A stretch of DNA of 64,000 bases from contig NW_002476258.1 of assembly GCF_000189635.1 (NCBI RefSeq), positions 1 through 64,000 on the forward strand, given 5' to 3'. Origin of the DNA: Tetrahymena thermophila SB210. Its lineage: Eukaryota > Ciliophora > Oligohymenophorea > Hymenostomatida > Tetrahymenidae. The notes below the pieces were generated by a model. The model did no database searches and was not told where the DNA came from. It saw only the letters and a list, made by a program, of their open reading frames with translations. The translations under genes and the position numbers were made by a program. Every line of letters begins with the position of its first letter. The first letter of the stretch is position 1. Of the stretch, positions 28,401 through 40,550 are shown piece after piece.

Positions 28401-29220
28401 AAAAGCTCCTCCAATATTAAAAACCTCACCCTTTCTTGAATTTTTTTTTTTAGTAAATTAATCGAAATAATTATTTCCAAAAGTTAAAAATGAAATTAAT
28501 TAATTACTTTAAACAAAGGAAATCATTTATGTTTTCTTCTATAAAAACTTATGTCCAATTTATTTGTTTCGAAGGAATATCTGAAAAATGATCTATTGTA
28601 CAAGGTTCTAGCTGTAAAGGATACTAATTTAGAAAATTTATAAGTAAGTAAGTAGGTAGAACTAATTATTTATTTTTAACAAATGAAGACTGTTGATAGT
28701 TATTTACTTTTTTTTATATGTATGTCCCATTTTAAAATCTTTAGTAGTGTCTCCATTCAAAAGTTATATTATATTGAGGTTTGCTAATAAAATTTTGCTA
28801 ATCATTTTTTACAGCAATCATGAAATTTTGTTTCCCTACTTATAATACTCCTGGATCAGTATCATATTGAACTGATTCAATAAAAGTAATTTGTGCTTTA
28901 AATAAGATATCAAAAGATGTAAGATTAATCAAAAGATAATATTTTTTGAAGATTAATTACTTTTAGATACCAAGGTAATTACCTGTTTTTTATAATAAAA
29001 TATTTATTTATTTACTTGTTATTTACTAATTATTTTATTTATTTATTGATTAATGTTATCTTACATTATTGAAAAATAGTAGAACCATAAAGCTAAAAAA
29101 AAGTATAGTAACCACCCCACCAAAAGCAGTTCTAAAAAGATTATCGTTTTTATAATTTAAACTTATATCCGATCCAAAAATATCTAGACCTTTAAATGAT
29201 TTAATCAAGTACTTTTACAT
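25407..29220 (-). CDS. Two-pass membrane protein, tandem paralogue A
   Basis: The start is the ATG at 29220; exon 1 runs to 29065. It encodes a short cytosolic lead with LDIFGSDISLNYKND, then a first membrane segment (about VVTILFFSFMVLLFF). A lumenal or extracellular region follows, with FMIAVKNDQQNF, LEPCTIDHFSDIPS, NDFYHLRF and scattered Cys. A second membrane segment follows the signature KVDEVISYIGGFCQIFLL (about 27.83-27.90 kb). The rest is a long N/Q-rich cytosolic tail with a conserved LFNFFPKPVIS motif near 26.26 kb and a short NKLIDLIGDEI motif near 25.86 kb, ending SSIKEN at TGA 25407-25409. Several short introns interrupt it. It is colinear with the next two genes. I do not recognise a named family; ciliate genomes hold many such putative membrane proteins. 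Function unknown. Confidence 0.8.
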
Positions 29221-30269
29221 TAATCTTCACTATTTTTTTTGAATATTTAATGACTTTCTTTATTATTTATTTTGTTATTTTTCTTTTATCTTCTTCAACA
29301 AATTTATTAAATTTTGTATTTTTTACGTTTTAATTATTTTACTTATAAAGACTATCTCATATTGTAAAAAATTAAGCTTTTACATACATTTCTGACAGAC
29401 TGTTATTTATTTGAAATAAATTAAAGTCAATTAATTTATTATTGCTTTTCTAAAATTTTATGTCTGCCTATCGTAATTATTTATAAGTATATTCCTACAT
29501 ATTTTTGCCTTTGATATACTTATAAATATAATAAAGCTAAAACTTGCATTAATTAGCTAAATAAATCATATATAATAAATTGATTTTTAAAGATAAAAGT
29601 GAATTATGGTATTTATTACAATACTTAAAATATTAATTAATTAGAAGAAAAGTGAATAAGATACTATCTGGCTAGATTTTATGTTGATTATACAAAGTAA
29701 ATGAAAAAATAAAGTTAATTTTTAATAATTAAATATGATAATTATATTAAAATTAATTATTACAATTTAAAAGAAAATAGAAATATAATAATCAATCTTA
29801 AATTATAAAATAAATATTTTTAAGTAGAAATAAAGTATTAAAATAAATTTATTTATTTATTTATATCAACTTAAATTTAGTTTAAATAAAATTTACTATG
29901 AAATTGTTAATTTTTATTCAAATATTTCTTACTTCCCAAAAGATAATTTTTTATTTAAAATGCAATTAAAAACAGTAAATTTATACTAGATTATTTATAT
30001 AGATAAAAAGATTAATGATTAAGTCAGTAAGTAAGTACTGTAGTTCCTAAATACAATGATATGAATAGTTTATGAGGAAAAAATTTTTTAGTAAAGATTC
30101 ATTAACTGCATGCAGTATGTATTTTAAATTTTATATGTAGAAATTGAGCGAGAAATTAAGGTAAGTAAATGAGTAAGTGAGCATATATTTTTTGATATTA
30201 ATTAAGATTTTTGAAATGATGTATAATATTTATATAAAATAAATTTATTAAAAAGTAGTTTAGTAATTT
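29221..30269. other. Intergenic spacer between paralogues A and B
   Basis: About 1 kb of AT-rich sequence. It includes simple GTAA/TAAG-like runs around 30.02-30.18 kb. No gene, tRNA or inverted repeat was seen. It presumably carries the promoter of A and the 3' UTR of B. Confidence 0.55.
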
Positions 30270-33200
30270 TCATTTTTATTTTTTTGATTTTGGTGATTTT
30301 ACATAGTTATTTTTCTTTGCCTTTGCTTTTTAAATAATTTGAACTGGAGTATTATTTTATTCAATCTAAAAAGAAGAGATATTCATTTAATTTTAATCAT
30401 CTTATATATTCGAATTTACATTTTTATTTAGGCTATAAGATTAGTATACATTAAATTCCTCCTCCTCTTATATATCTTATTAATATATTTCAGTTTCATT
30501 TTTTTTTTCATTGTTATTAATGTTCACTATGCTTGTCTATTCTGCATTACCAAAATTATTTATAAAAGGCAGAGAGGTTGCATTTAATACAGAAATATTT
30601 TAATCAGTTTGCATCTGCTGTTATTACTAAGCATGTAAATCAATAATTTTTTCTTCTATTAAACCTTATTCTTCCACTTAAACATTTTCATCTACTTATT
30701 GGTTTTTATGAGCTATTTATTGCTCCTCGTCCTCTTATTTCTTACTTTCAGAATTAGAAGAGCTAACCTGATTATCAAAATATGGTTTTCTCATAATTTA
30801 TTTTCCAATAGGAGAAACATCTTCTTTGTAATTTTAATTATAATATTCACCATTCTAATTTTATTAGATGGCTAACATAGTTTCTCTGTAAATTTGCTCT
30901 TCGGTTTTCACATATATTCTTAAATTAAAAAAAAAATTTTAAAACAAATAATTACAAAGTGATGAATTATATTATTATAAATAAATAAATAAATAAATAA
31001 ATAAGCAAGCATACCTTCTTGTAGCTTCAAAGATTTTAACAAGATCTTTTCCTAGCAATTCAATAAGTCTTTCATTAATTCTATTTTTTATTTATGATAA
31101 ATAAATTTTTTAGATATTAAAAAATATAAAATTTACTCAGCTTAAGAACTATTTGGATCATTTGTATGAATGATCTTTACATAGGCATCATACAATTTTT
31201 TAATCTATGAATGTTGATTTCTTTTGAGGTTCATTTTAAAACGATTGATTGCTTTAATTACTAAAGCAATTTATTTAAATGATGTAACTTTTTATTAGTA
31301 GATCAACTTGTTAAAAGTTACTTTGTTATTCGTTTATGACCTTTTTAAATAATCAATCTTAGGTATTGCATCATCTTCTTTTAGAGATATGACAGGTTTA
31401 GGGAAGAAATTAAAGAGTGATTCTTGTTCTTTATTTAAAAGGAGTTTTTTGAGTTTATCTAATTCTTTAATGCTTCTTATCAATTCATAAATATCAATAT
31501 CCTTTGAAAGCATGTCATTCGCCTTATTTAAAATCTGAACAACTGGTGTGTTACAAAATTTCCCAAATGTAATAGAATTGATAAAATACTATAAACTTAA
31601 CTTCATAGGATTCTCTTTTTTGACGTAATTTGTTATTTCTCTTTCTAAAAATTGCTAAGCATTGTAAAATTTAACTCCTTTTTTAATTTTCAAGGCTTAC
31701 TCACTTGTAATTTATAAGGCCTAGTTAAAGTATTCACCCTCATTAAAAGCATTAATATTATTATTGTAATCATTCTCTTCATTTTAATATGGGGTCTAAT
31801 TTTTGTAAAAGAAAGATATGTTGATTATTCGATCTATCAATTTAAATAATTTATCAATTTTTATTTGATCTACAACGATAAAATTTAATAAAAAAGATTA
31901 ATTAATTAATATTTTAATTCCAAAACAAATATTGGAAATAATGAATGGATGGATGAAGCGATCGATATTGAGATCACTTAATTATATTTAATTAATTTAT
32001 ATAGTAAAAGTAATAAGTTGATAGGTACCTTTGCATAGTTTTCTAAGTGATCATTTTAATTTGTTTGTTATTGCTATAGATTTTATAAAGACTTTGAAAT
32101 GTTTGACTCTTATTCTTTAACTACGCTTTTATTTAATAAAGTTTTTTGCTTGCGTCTTTTTGGTTCATCGCCATAAGGATTATTTCTTTCTTAGCTTGAA
32201 GTGTAATTTAAAGGTAAAACGGATGCGGATTACTAAGTAGAAAATTAAAGTTTTTCTAGATTAATTCTTTTCATTGGAGAAGCTCTTGATTAAGTTGGGC
32301 TTATGTTCTCTCTGAGTATTTTAGATTAATAATTTTGATCGTTGTTTATTGTTCTTTCGTTCTTCTCAAAATTTTTAGATATCTCTTATTCAAACTATTA
32401 GCTTTGAGCTAATTTGCATGGACTTAAATCAATTATTGAGTATCTTAAATTTTGGTGGTGACCTTCAGTCTAAAAGGCGCTTTTATCAATTTTTTAAGCT
32501 TTTATCTTATACTATTAGTTGGCATCTATCTAATTTGAAGACTCTATTGGATTAATCTTACAATTATGTTTTGCTTAAAAGCTAGATGTTCTTCTCTATT
32601 TTGTTGGATTCGTTTTATTAGGGTGCTAATCATTATCATTTTATATCTCATTCAAATCAAAATCATAAAGCTTGTTTATTAACTCAAATTAATAGTGATA
32701 AGAATTGTAAGTTCTGACTAATTAATTTAAAAAAAAATAGATAAATAAACAATTTATCCCTTACACTTTTTTAATAAATTAAGATTTACCTACAAATGCA
32801 AACAAAAGCAAAAACATTTGACAGAATCCACCAATGTAACTTATAACTTAATCAATTTTTTGATATGCTCTATTAATCTATGTATTAAAATTGCTACGAA
32901 GGAAAAATATCTCGCTATATTTCTGATAATCTCCCACCGAATATTGCTACTTGTAATCACCATTATTGTAAATAGGAAATATTTCATCAGAGTTATCTTC
33001 GAAAGGAAACAAGCTGTTATCGGTTGTCATAGTTTTCTAAGTAATAAATATGTTGGCTGTAGAGTACATCTAATTAATTCATTATGTAAATAGGCTAGTT
33101 AATTTATAGGCTAAAAAACTAAAATTTACATAGTGAGGCTAGAATGTAAAAAACATGCTTTCTAAATATATCTGAGATGTACTATCAGGTTATTCTGGAT

Positions 33201-34185
33201 TCAAATTGTAATTTGTAAATAAAAAATCAATTCTTGTGTCTTCATCATTTTACTTGTCTTTGATTTCCTAAGACGTCTTACAAACTGGTTTCCATTTTCT
33301 GGTAGTATCAGTCGAATTCTTGCATTATGTGACTAAGAATTTCAGGTGGTAAAAATCTTTATTTTCGAATTTTCCTCCTATAAGGTAAGTTTAATTTCTC
33401 CTACGATTGGTTATAAAAAAATTAGTTAAATTTATAATTGCTTTAATTCGAATTAGTAATTTAATCAAAGTAATTAGATACTATAAGCACAAAAAATCGT
33501 CAAGATTTTATAAATCGTAAGCTTTCTGCCAATCATATTGTAAATTAGGAAGTCCTTTAAAGTGATCCCATGTACAAGGTTCAAGTTATATAGGAGTCTA
33601 AAACGTTTAAGAAATTATTTAATTAGGAGAATTTTATTTTTTTATGTTACTTTATTCTAAATGTAAGTGCCATTTTCATATCTTATATAGTGTCTTTGCT
33701 CAAATGTCAAATTATAATATGGTCTACTTATAAAATCATCTTAATCTATTTTTACAGCTATCATATATTTGTTAGTATCTAATTCGATGATGCCAGGTTC
33801 TGTTTCAACTGATGGAGAAGTAGTGTAGTTAACTTAAGCTGTTCATTATATTAAATGCATAAAATTTATCAACTAAAATCAATCAAACTTGAAATATAGA
33901 TAGCTAAAACTTTCCATTTTCCCAAACTTGTTGTATAAAAGCAAATAATTAAATAAAAAAATACATTTCTAAATAAGAGTCACAACCTATTTATAAAAAT
34001 AAGATGAATAAATATAAGTTGAAAGGCTAGCTTAAATAACTTACTTAGTTGAAAAAAAATATGGTCATCATCGCAATGAATACTAAAGTAGTGAGTCCAC
34101 CAAAAGCTGTTTTATACACATTATCTTATTTATAATTTAATCCTATTTGAATTCCAAAGATGTCAGCTTTTTCCAAAATATTCAT
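30270..34185 (-). CDS. Two-pass membrane protein, tandem paralogue B
   Basis: The start is the ATG at 34185 (MNILEKADIFGIQIGLNYKQ), followed by a first membrane segment TTLVFIAMMTIFFF. The lumenal part has YMIAVKIDQDDF, LEPCTWDHFKGLPN and KDFYHLKF. The second membrane region is KIDQVISYIGGFCQMFLL near 32.8 kb. The cytosolic tail carries LFNFFPKPVIS near 31.40 kb and RLIELLGKDLVKIFEAT near 31.05 kb, then an acidic Q/N/E-rich end finishing SPKSKKQK at TGA 30270-30272. An intron near 30.93-31.01 kb contains an AAAT microsatellite. Its order of motifs and introns matches paralogues A and C, which supports tandem duplication. Function unknown. Confidence 0.8.
30978..31004. repeat. AAAT microsatellite in intron of paralogue B
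   Basis: About seven AAAT units sit next to the splice donor of a paralogue B intron, outside coding sequence. They are likely length-variable. Confidence 0.8.
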
Positions 34186-35288
34186 TTTCTCTTTTTTGAT
34201 CAAACAATTTTCAATTTAATTATGATTATTTAATTTTAACTTATTAGTTAGTTGCGCATCCACATAGATATAATATCTCTTTTTTTTATTTGATCTATTT
34301 ACTCTTATTCAAAAAACATTACAGTTTTTATTAATTCAATAATGAAAATTAAATTTGTGGCTCATAAAAGCGTCTGCGAAAAATTAAAGTTTTTTGAGTT
34401 TTGAGATGTTAGTTTAAATCCAAATCTCAGTTTGTATTTTTATGTTATTAATTTTAAGCCTCAAATTCATTACTTTATTTATCTTATCTAATGATTTTTG
34501 CATTTTAATTATATTTATTTATCCTCATTTATTTATCATTTATCTATCGATTAATTCCTATAAAATCTTCTAAGTTGCTGTTATAAATAAATTTGTAGTT
34601 TCTATCTAATTTGAGAAATTAAAAATCAATCTACAAATAAGTATATTTATTTTTAAGAAATCGATCCTTCAAAATTGAAACTATTGATATAATTTACTTT
34701 TTAATTAGAAATAAATCACAGCAAAATATTGTCCACACTTTTGAAGTTATAAAAATAAATTTCTTCTTTCTTATCTTTCTTTAATTAATAATCTATTATG
34801 TCGTATTTAATTAATTCTGTAACTGCTAATCATGATGCAAATATTTTAAAATGTAAATAATTGAAATTTTAATCAGAAATATATTTTATTTATATTAGCA
34901 ATTAAAAAAGTTTATCTATTTTAAGAATATTTAAAGATCATATAAATGCTAAAGAAAATTAATTGATTAGTCAACGAATTTGTTGCTTATTTTAAAATGA
35001 TAAGAAAGTCTTAAGAATTCGTATATTTATTAATATTGATTATATAAAAAGGTAGCTAGCTTGAAAGAGAATGAACAAACAAATAAAAATAGATGATGAA
35101 TGAACATTAATATATCAAAGTATTTTTAGTATAAATTAGTTTAGATTATGAAAATTTAACTAGTAAATTTTATTCTTCTCGCTTTTAATTATTTTTCTGA
35201 AAAAATTTTTGATGTGTATAAAAGAAAAAAATAAAATTTGTGAAGATAAATAAATAAATAAATCTTTTGTTATTTATTTTTTATAAAA
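34186..35288. other. Intergenic spacer between paralogues B and C
   Basis: About 1.1 kb of AT-rich sequence with TTTATC/TATTTA-rich stretches near 34.5 kb. No coding frame or RNA gene was supported. It lies between the start of B and the stop of C. Confidence 0.55.
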
Positions 35289-38200
35289 TCAATTTTGGAG
35301 TGGATTCTTTAATTATTCGAAATTTCTTTAGAAACATATTTTGTTATTTTACATAGATTCTATATTTTATTCACATGCCTCATCTATTTACCTGTTTTCT
35401 ATCGAAATTTAACTTTCTATTACTTCGTTCTTCTATTCTAAATAATCATTACACTTATCATAAATTTGATACATTTTTAATTCTTCAGGAACAAAGTTTT
35501 TCATGTTATTTTAATTATCACTTGCGCTTTCATCCATTTTTACATTTTAAATAGATCTGAAGTGAGAAACTTTATGTGATTATAAAGCTTAGTTGGCATT
35601 TTATTTATTATTCAGCATTTCTTAATTATTTGACTGTGAGCTTGAATTTCTTATGAGTTTCTAACTGTTAGGGAACTCATTTTTATTCAGCTCTTATTTT
35701 TTAAATTGCATTCTATCATTTAATAAAATATTTTCATTAATTTGTTAAAAATTTAATAAACAAAATTTTACAATTTAGTAGTTTCAAATATATTTCTCAT
35801 CTCATCTCCTAGTAAGTAAATCAATTGATTTTTATACCTTTTATAGAAAGAAATTTCAATTATATAAAGGAATAGATCTTTTTTATTTATTTTTGTTAAA
35901 GAGTAACTTTTGTAAAATTATTTGGTTGAAATTAATTAAATTATTTTCTTATATTTTATTTTACACTTAATTAAATCTTCTTTAAAAATTCTATGTTTGT
36001 TTTTATGTTTAAATCCAAATTAAATTAAATAAATAAATAAATACTTAGATTCTTAGTTCTGCATAATCTTATCGTAGCACTCAAAGAGAGTTTCATATTC
36101 ATTTATCCTGTTTTTTTTAAGGTTGCTTTTGAATTTAGCAAAAGCTTTTGAAACAGTAGTAATGTTTTTTAGGTTTATATTCCATTATTTTGACTTGCTA
36201 TTCAGTTTGATTTTAGGAGATTAGATTTACCTTTAAGTTAAAGCCATCTATTATCTTGAAGGAAGTTACACTTCATCTTTTAGCTTTATCACGGGTTTTG
36301 GGAAAAAGTTAAATAAAACCTATTCTTCCTATGTGAGTAAGAGTTTTTTTAACTTTTCAACTTCTTTTATTTTATCTAGGACATTAAAAATATCTAAATC
36401 TTTTCTGACAAGTTAATTAGCTTTTTTAATTAATTTAACTTCCTCATTATTGAAAAGTTTTCCACATGTAATTACATTAACAAAATATTTGTAAGATAAT
36501 TAAATAGACCTATCTCTTTTAATTATAAATTCAAGTTCTTTTTCTAAGAACTAATGTGCATTATTAAACCCAAGGCCTTCAAATACCTTCTTCTCATATT
36601 TTTAAAGGATGCTATTTTATGATTCAGGACTATAAATATCAGATTATTGATTTGTAAGAGAATTAATTTTTCTATTGTTTTTTAAGTCATTCTCTTTTTT
36701 ACTTTATTTTATATTAGTTTCAGTTTTAGCAAAAATACGATCATCATAATTTTATTAATTTTAGATTAGTGGATGGATATTGTTTATAGATTTAGGTGTG
36801 AAAGAGTTGTTGAAACCATTTTCTGCTTTTATTTTGGTGTCACTTTGTTAGGATTGCACTTAATTAATTTTATCTACTTCTAATATTATCATTTATTCAG
36901 AAACAGGTTCATATTTCGCAATACTCTTTATAGACTTTTATTATGATGCTTATTCTTCAGATATTTAATCTATTTTATTGCCTTTTATGTATGATAAATC
37001 ATTGTTTTAAAGAGGATTTTTTCTAGGTATGTTATTTGCTATGTTAATATATGTCTTTTTTCTGCTACAAATTATGTTCTTAATTTACTCTATTGGCATC
37101 AAACCAGCTTCTTCCCTATTAGTAATTTTTTTATTTTCATTTCTGATTTAATTGTTTGTCTCTTTATTAAATTAATTCTAATTTTATATTTATTACTCAC
37201 TTTTCAATTATAATTAGCCTGAGGATAATATTTAATTTGTTTATTGACCTATCCCTTAAATAGCTAAACTTTAAATAGAAATTTATTTTGGTCTTTTATC
37301 ATTTTATTTACAATTATTTGTATTAGGTTGCTACAGTTCAAAATCGTATAACCTATTAGCTAGTTCTAAATAATAAACATACTCATTATAAATGCTAACT
37401 GTTTTTATTATTTAAATAAAATAAATTTAAATTTAGTTAAAAAAAATGCAACAAAGAATAAATTATCATTAGAATATTTTAATTATGATGAAATATTAAC
37501 AAAATAACAAACAAAGCGTTAATATTAATATAATTGAGATGAAATCTTTAAAAATATTTTGGCGAATTAATTAAATATTCTAAAAAATTAGCAAAATAAT
37601 TTAAAAAAAATAAAAGATTCAAAACAAAAAAAAAATAAATAAAATCACAATAATTAATTAGAAATGTATAATGGATATTACCTATTACAGTAGATATTAA
37701 AAGAAATATTTAAGAAAAGCCACCTATATAGCTTATTACTTAATCTACTTTCATAAATTATCTTTATATATCTGTGCTAAAAGCGCTTCTCAAAAAGAAA
37801 ATTTCACAAAACTTATCAAATTAACCAACAGCGTTTTGTTATCTAAAGTCTCCGTTATCAAAAGTTATATAACTGTCTTTGTTAATCGACTTAATTAGAA
37901 AGATGCTTTCATCAGTTTCTACAATTTTTTCGTTCATAAATATATTAGCTGTTGTGTACATCTAATATTTTTTATTAAAGAAATAGATAAATATATATAA
38001 ATGTAAATTTAACAGTATTTTCCACAATTAATTTTTTAAAGAAAGAAATAAATAAAGAAGACTATGAATTTAATTTGTAAAAAAAGTAAATTAGAAGTAC
38101 TTTTTCAGGTTGAATATTAAAAATTAAAGAGTCTAAAAAAGCTGTAGTAACACCTTAAGACTTTTCAGGCTATAATAAATAATTAGAAAACATAAATTTT

Positions 38201-39422
38201 ATGCGATTGTCTTCATTTTTCAGCTTTTGTTGGATATATTCGTTTGATGCGCATTTATATTACCAAGGATTTTTTGGATCAGTCACATTAGCACATTTAG
38301 TAGCAACAAATTTTAAATGAAAAAAATCAGGGCTTTCATATCTTCCACCAACTGGAAAAAAGGCATTCTCTCTTTTAATAAAATCAAAAAATTAATTAAT
38401 TAATTGAGATTTTGGTAATAGTGAAAACAAACAAACAAACAAATGATTAATTTTGTTTATTATCACTATAGACTAAATATTTAAAATTATCTATTACTTA
38501 AGACACAAGTAGTCACTCAAATCTTGATCAATATACTATTGAGTCCAATTAATATTTTAATTAGGTAGCGAAGAAAAATGACTTATCTAACATGGCTCCA
38601 AGTAAACAGGTTCCTTAAAATTTTAATAAAAGCAAACATAGATATTTTAAATAATTTATGTAATAATTTAATGTAATTGCAGAGGAAATATTTTAGTGTA
38701 AGAAATAAAGTTAAGTTTTCTAATTAATTATTTACTGCATATATTATTTACATTATAATTTAAATGGCAAATAATTTCCATAGTTTTAATTGATGGATGA
38801 ATATGTAGAAAATACATTAAAAAATTGTAAGTAGAAAATATTTCTTTATATTTTAGATGAATCAATCAATTAATTAATTAATACTTACTTTTATTTATAC
38901 AAACGTTCCATTATCCAAAGTGTAGTAATGTCTTCTCTCAAATCCTATTTTGTAAGTAGGCCTTTAGATAAAATTGTCTTAATCTATTTTAACTGCTATC
39001 ATGAATTAGTTTTATGTAAAGTTAAGCAAACTTGGATTGACATCATACGACTTAGACTATACTACACTAACTTCACCTTCAATATAATAAAATAGAGTTA
39101 TTACTTTATTTTTGATTTAAATTCTCATTAAAATGTTCAATCGTAATCTATTTACTCTTGGAAACTAGCGTTGAAAACTATTTTATAAATTGATAATTAA
39201 TTTAATTGTTTGTTTATCAATATAAGTAAAAGCCATTTATATATAATTCATCTAAAATATGCTTACATTATGAAAAAATAAAATTATTAAAGCAGCTGCA
39301 AAAGCGATAGTGATTATCCCTCCAAAAGCTGTCCTAAATAAACTATCATTTTTATAGATAAGGCCAACATCGCTACCAAAAATATCAAACTTATTTAGAG
39401 ATCTATGGCAATACCTTTGCAT
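35289..39422 (-). CDS. Two-pass membrane protein, tandem paralogue C
   Basis: The start is the ATG at 39422 (MQRYCHRSLNKFDIFGSDVG), followed by a first membrane segment ITIAFAAALIILFF. The lumenal part has FMIAVKIDQDNF, YLEPCQISHFSSLPN and PDFFHLKF. The second membrane region is KVDQVISYIGGFSQIFLL near 37.73 kb. The tail is long and N/Q-rich. It has the NFFPKPVI motif near 36.30 kb and LIYLLGDEMRNIFETT near 35.79 kb, and ends LKNPLQN at TGA 35289-35291. Several introns are present, including one at about 35.8-36.05 kb. It is colinear with paralogues A and B, with the three starts about 5 kb apart. Function unknown; a receptor or sensor-like surface or endomembrane protein is possible from topology only. 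Confidence 0.8.
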
Positions 39423-40550
39423 CTTATTTATTTAATTATTAGTAATTAACTATTTTGTGCTTTAGATGCAATTTTAATTATTGAATTTATCAATTTAATT
39501 ATAATTATAATTAATTGTTATGTAACTAAGTAGTCCTCTATCTATCTATCTTTCTATCTATTAATTTTTTTATTAAATATATTTATTGATTCTACTAAAA
39601 TATTAACTAGAATAAATCATTTACTTCATTTCACTTTAATTTAAAGCAAAACAAAACAAAGCCAGTAAGTAAATCATTATTAAAATAAACTTAATATTTT
39701 GCGTTATTATCAGATATCAAAGTATAGGCAATTTTACTGATATATATTTAATATAAAATGTGTATTAAAATTAAGCTAACATTTAGCTAATATTAATATT
39801 TAGTTATATATATTTTTTATTATAAAAGACTACACAATAACTAGAAATCTGATATCTGCTAAAATTTCCTATCTAACTTTACTCTTAAAATTATACCATT
39901 AATTCTCATTAAGTAAAATTCTTTTTAAATAAAGATGAATGAATCTACCGTATCGGATTACCATTTCATTATTTAGATAAATATTTTTAGAAATATCTTA
40001 AGAATTTGTAAAATAAAATAATGCTAATTTTTAATGGTGTAACAGCTGATATTAAGATTTACATCTTATACTGTATTTATTATATTGTAAAATTAAAATC
40101 AACTGTCTAATATTTTTAAATTATTAATTAATTGTAAAATATTTTTTTTTGATAAATTACTAAAATATTTAAATCAAAAAAATATCTTCATTCTCTAATT
40201 GTAAAATAAACTTTTATACTCAATAAGAAACATGAATTATTTAATATATATTCAATATTAGCAGTAATAATTAGCATTTTATTTTTTGATTATCTTTGAA
40301 GTTAAATTTATGCTTTTTTATTATTTTCATCAAAGTATTGATTTATTTAATTATTAATTGTTTTTTAAGCTAATTTATGTTTTTTAATGTAAAAAACTTG
40401 TAATTTAATAAAATATTTTAAAAGAAACATAAAATTAATATTTGTTTGGATTTGAAAATAATTATTTGAGTAAGTTAAACCATCATTATTACATACATAC
40501 ATACTTAACATAAATAAAATAATACAAAATTATAAATTAATTAAAATAAA
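39423..40550. other. Intergenic spacer; part is duplicated near 52.35 kb
   Basis: AT-rich and apparently gene-free. About 40020-40110 and 40475-40550 resemble 52345-52432 and 52437-52509, so this 3' flank was copied together with the 3' end of the adjacent surface-protein gene. An ACAT run lies near 40.49 kb. Confidence 0.6.
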
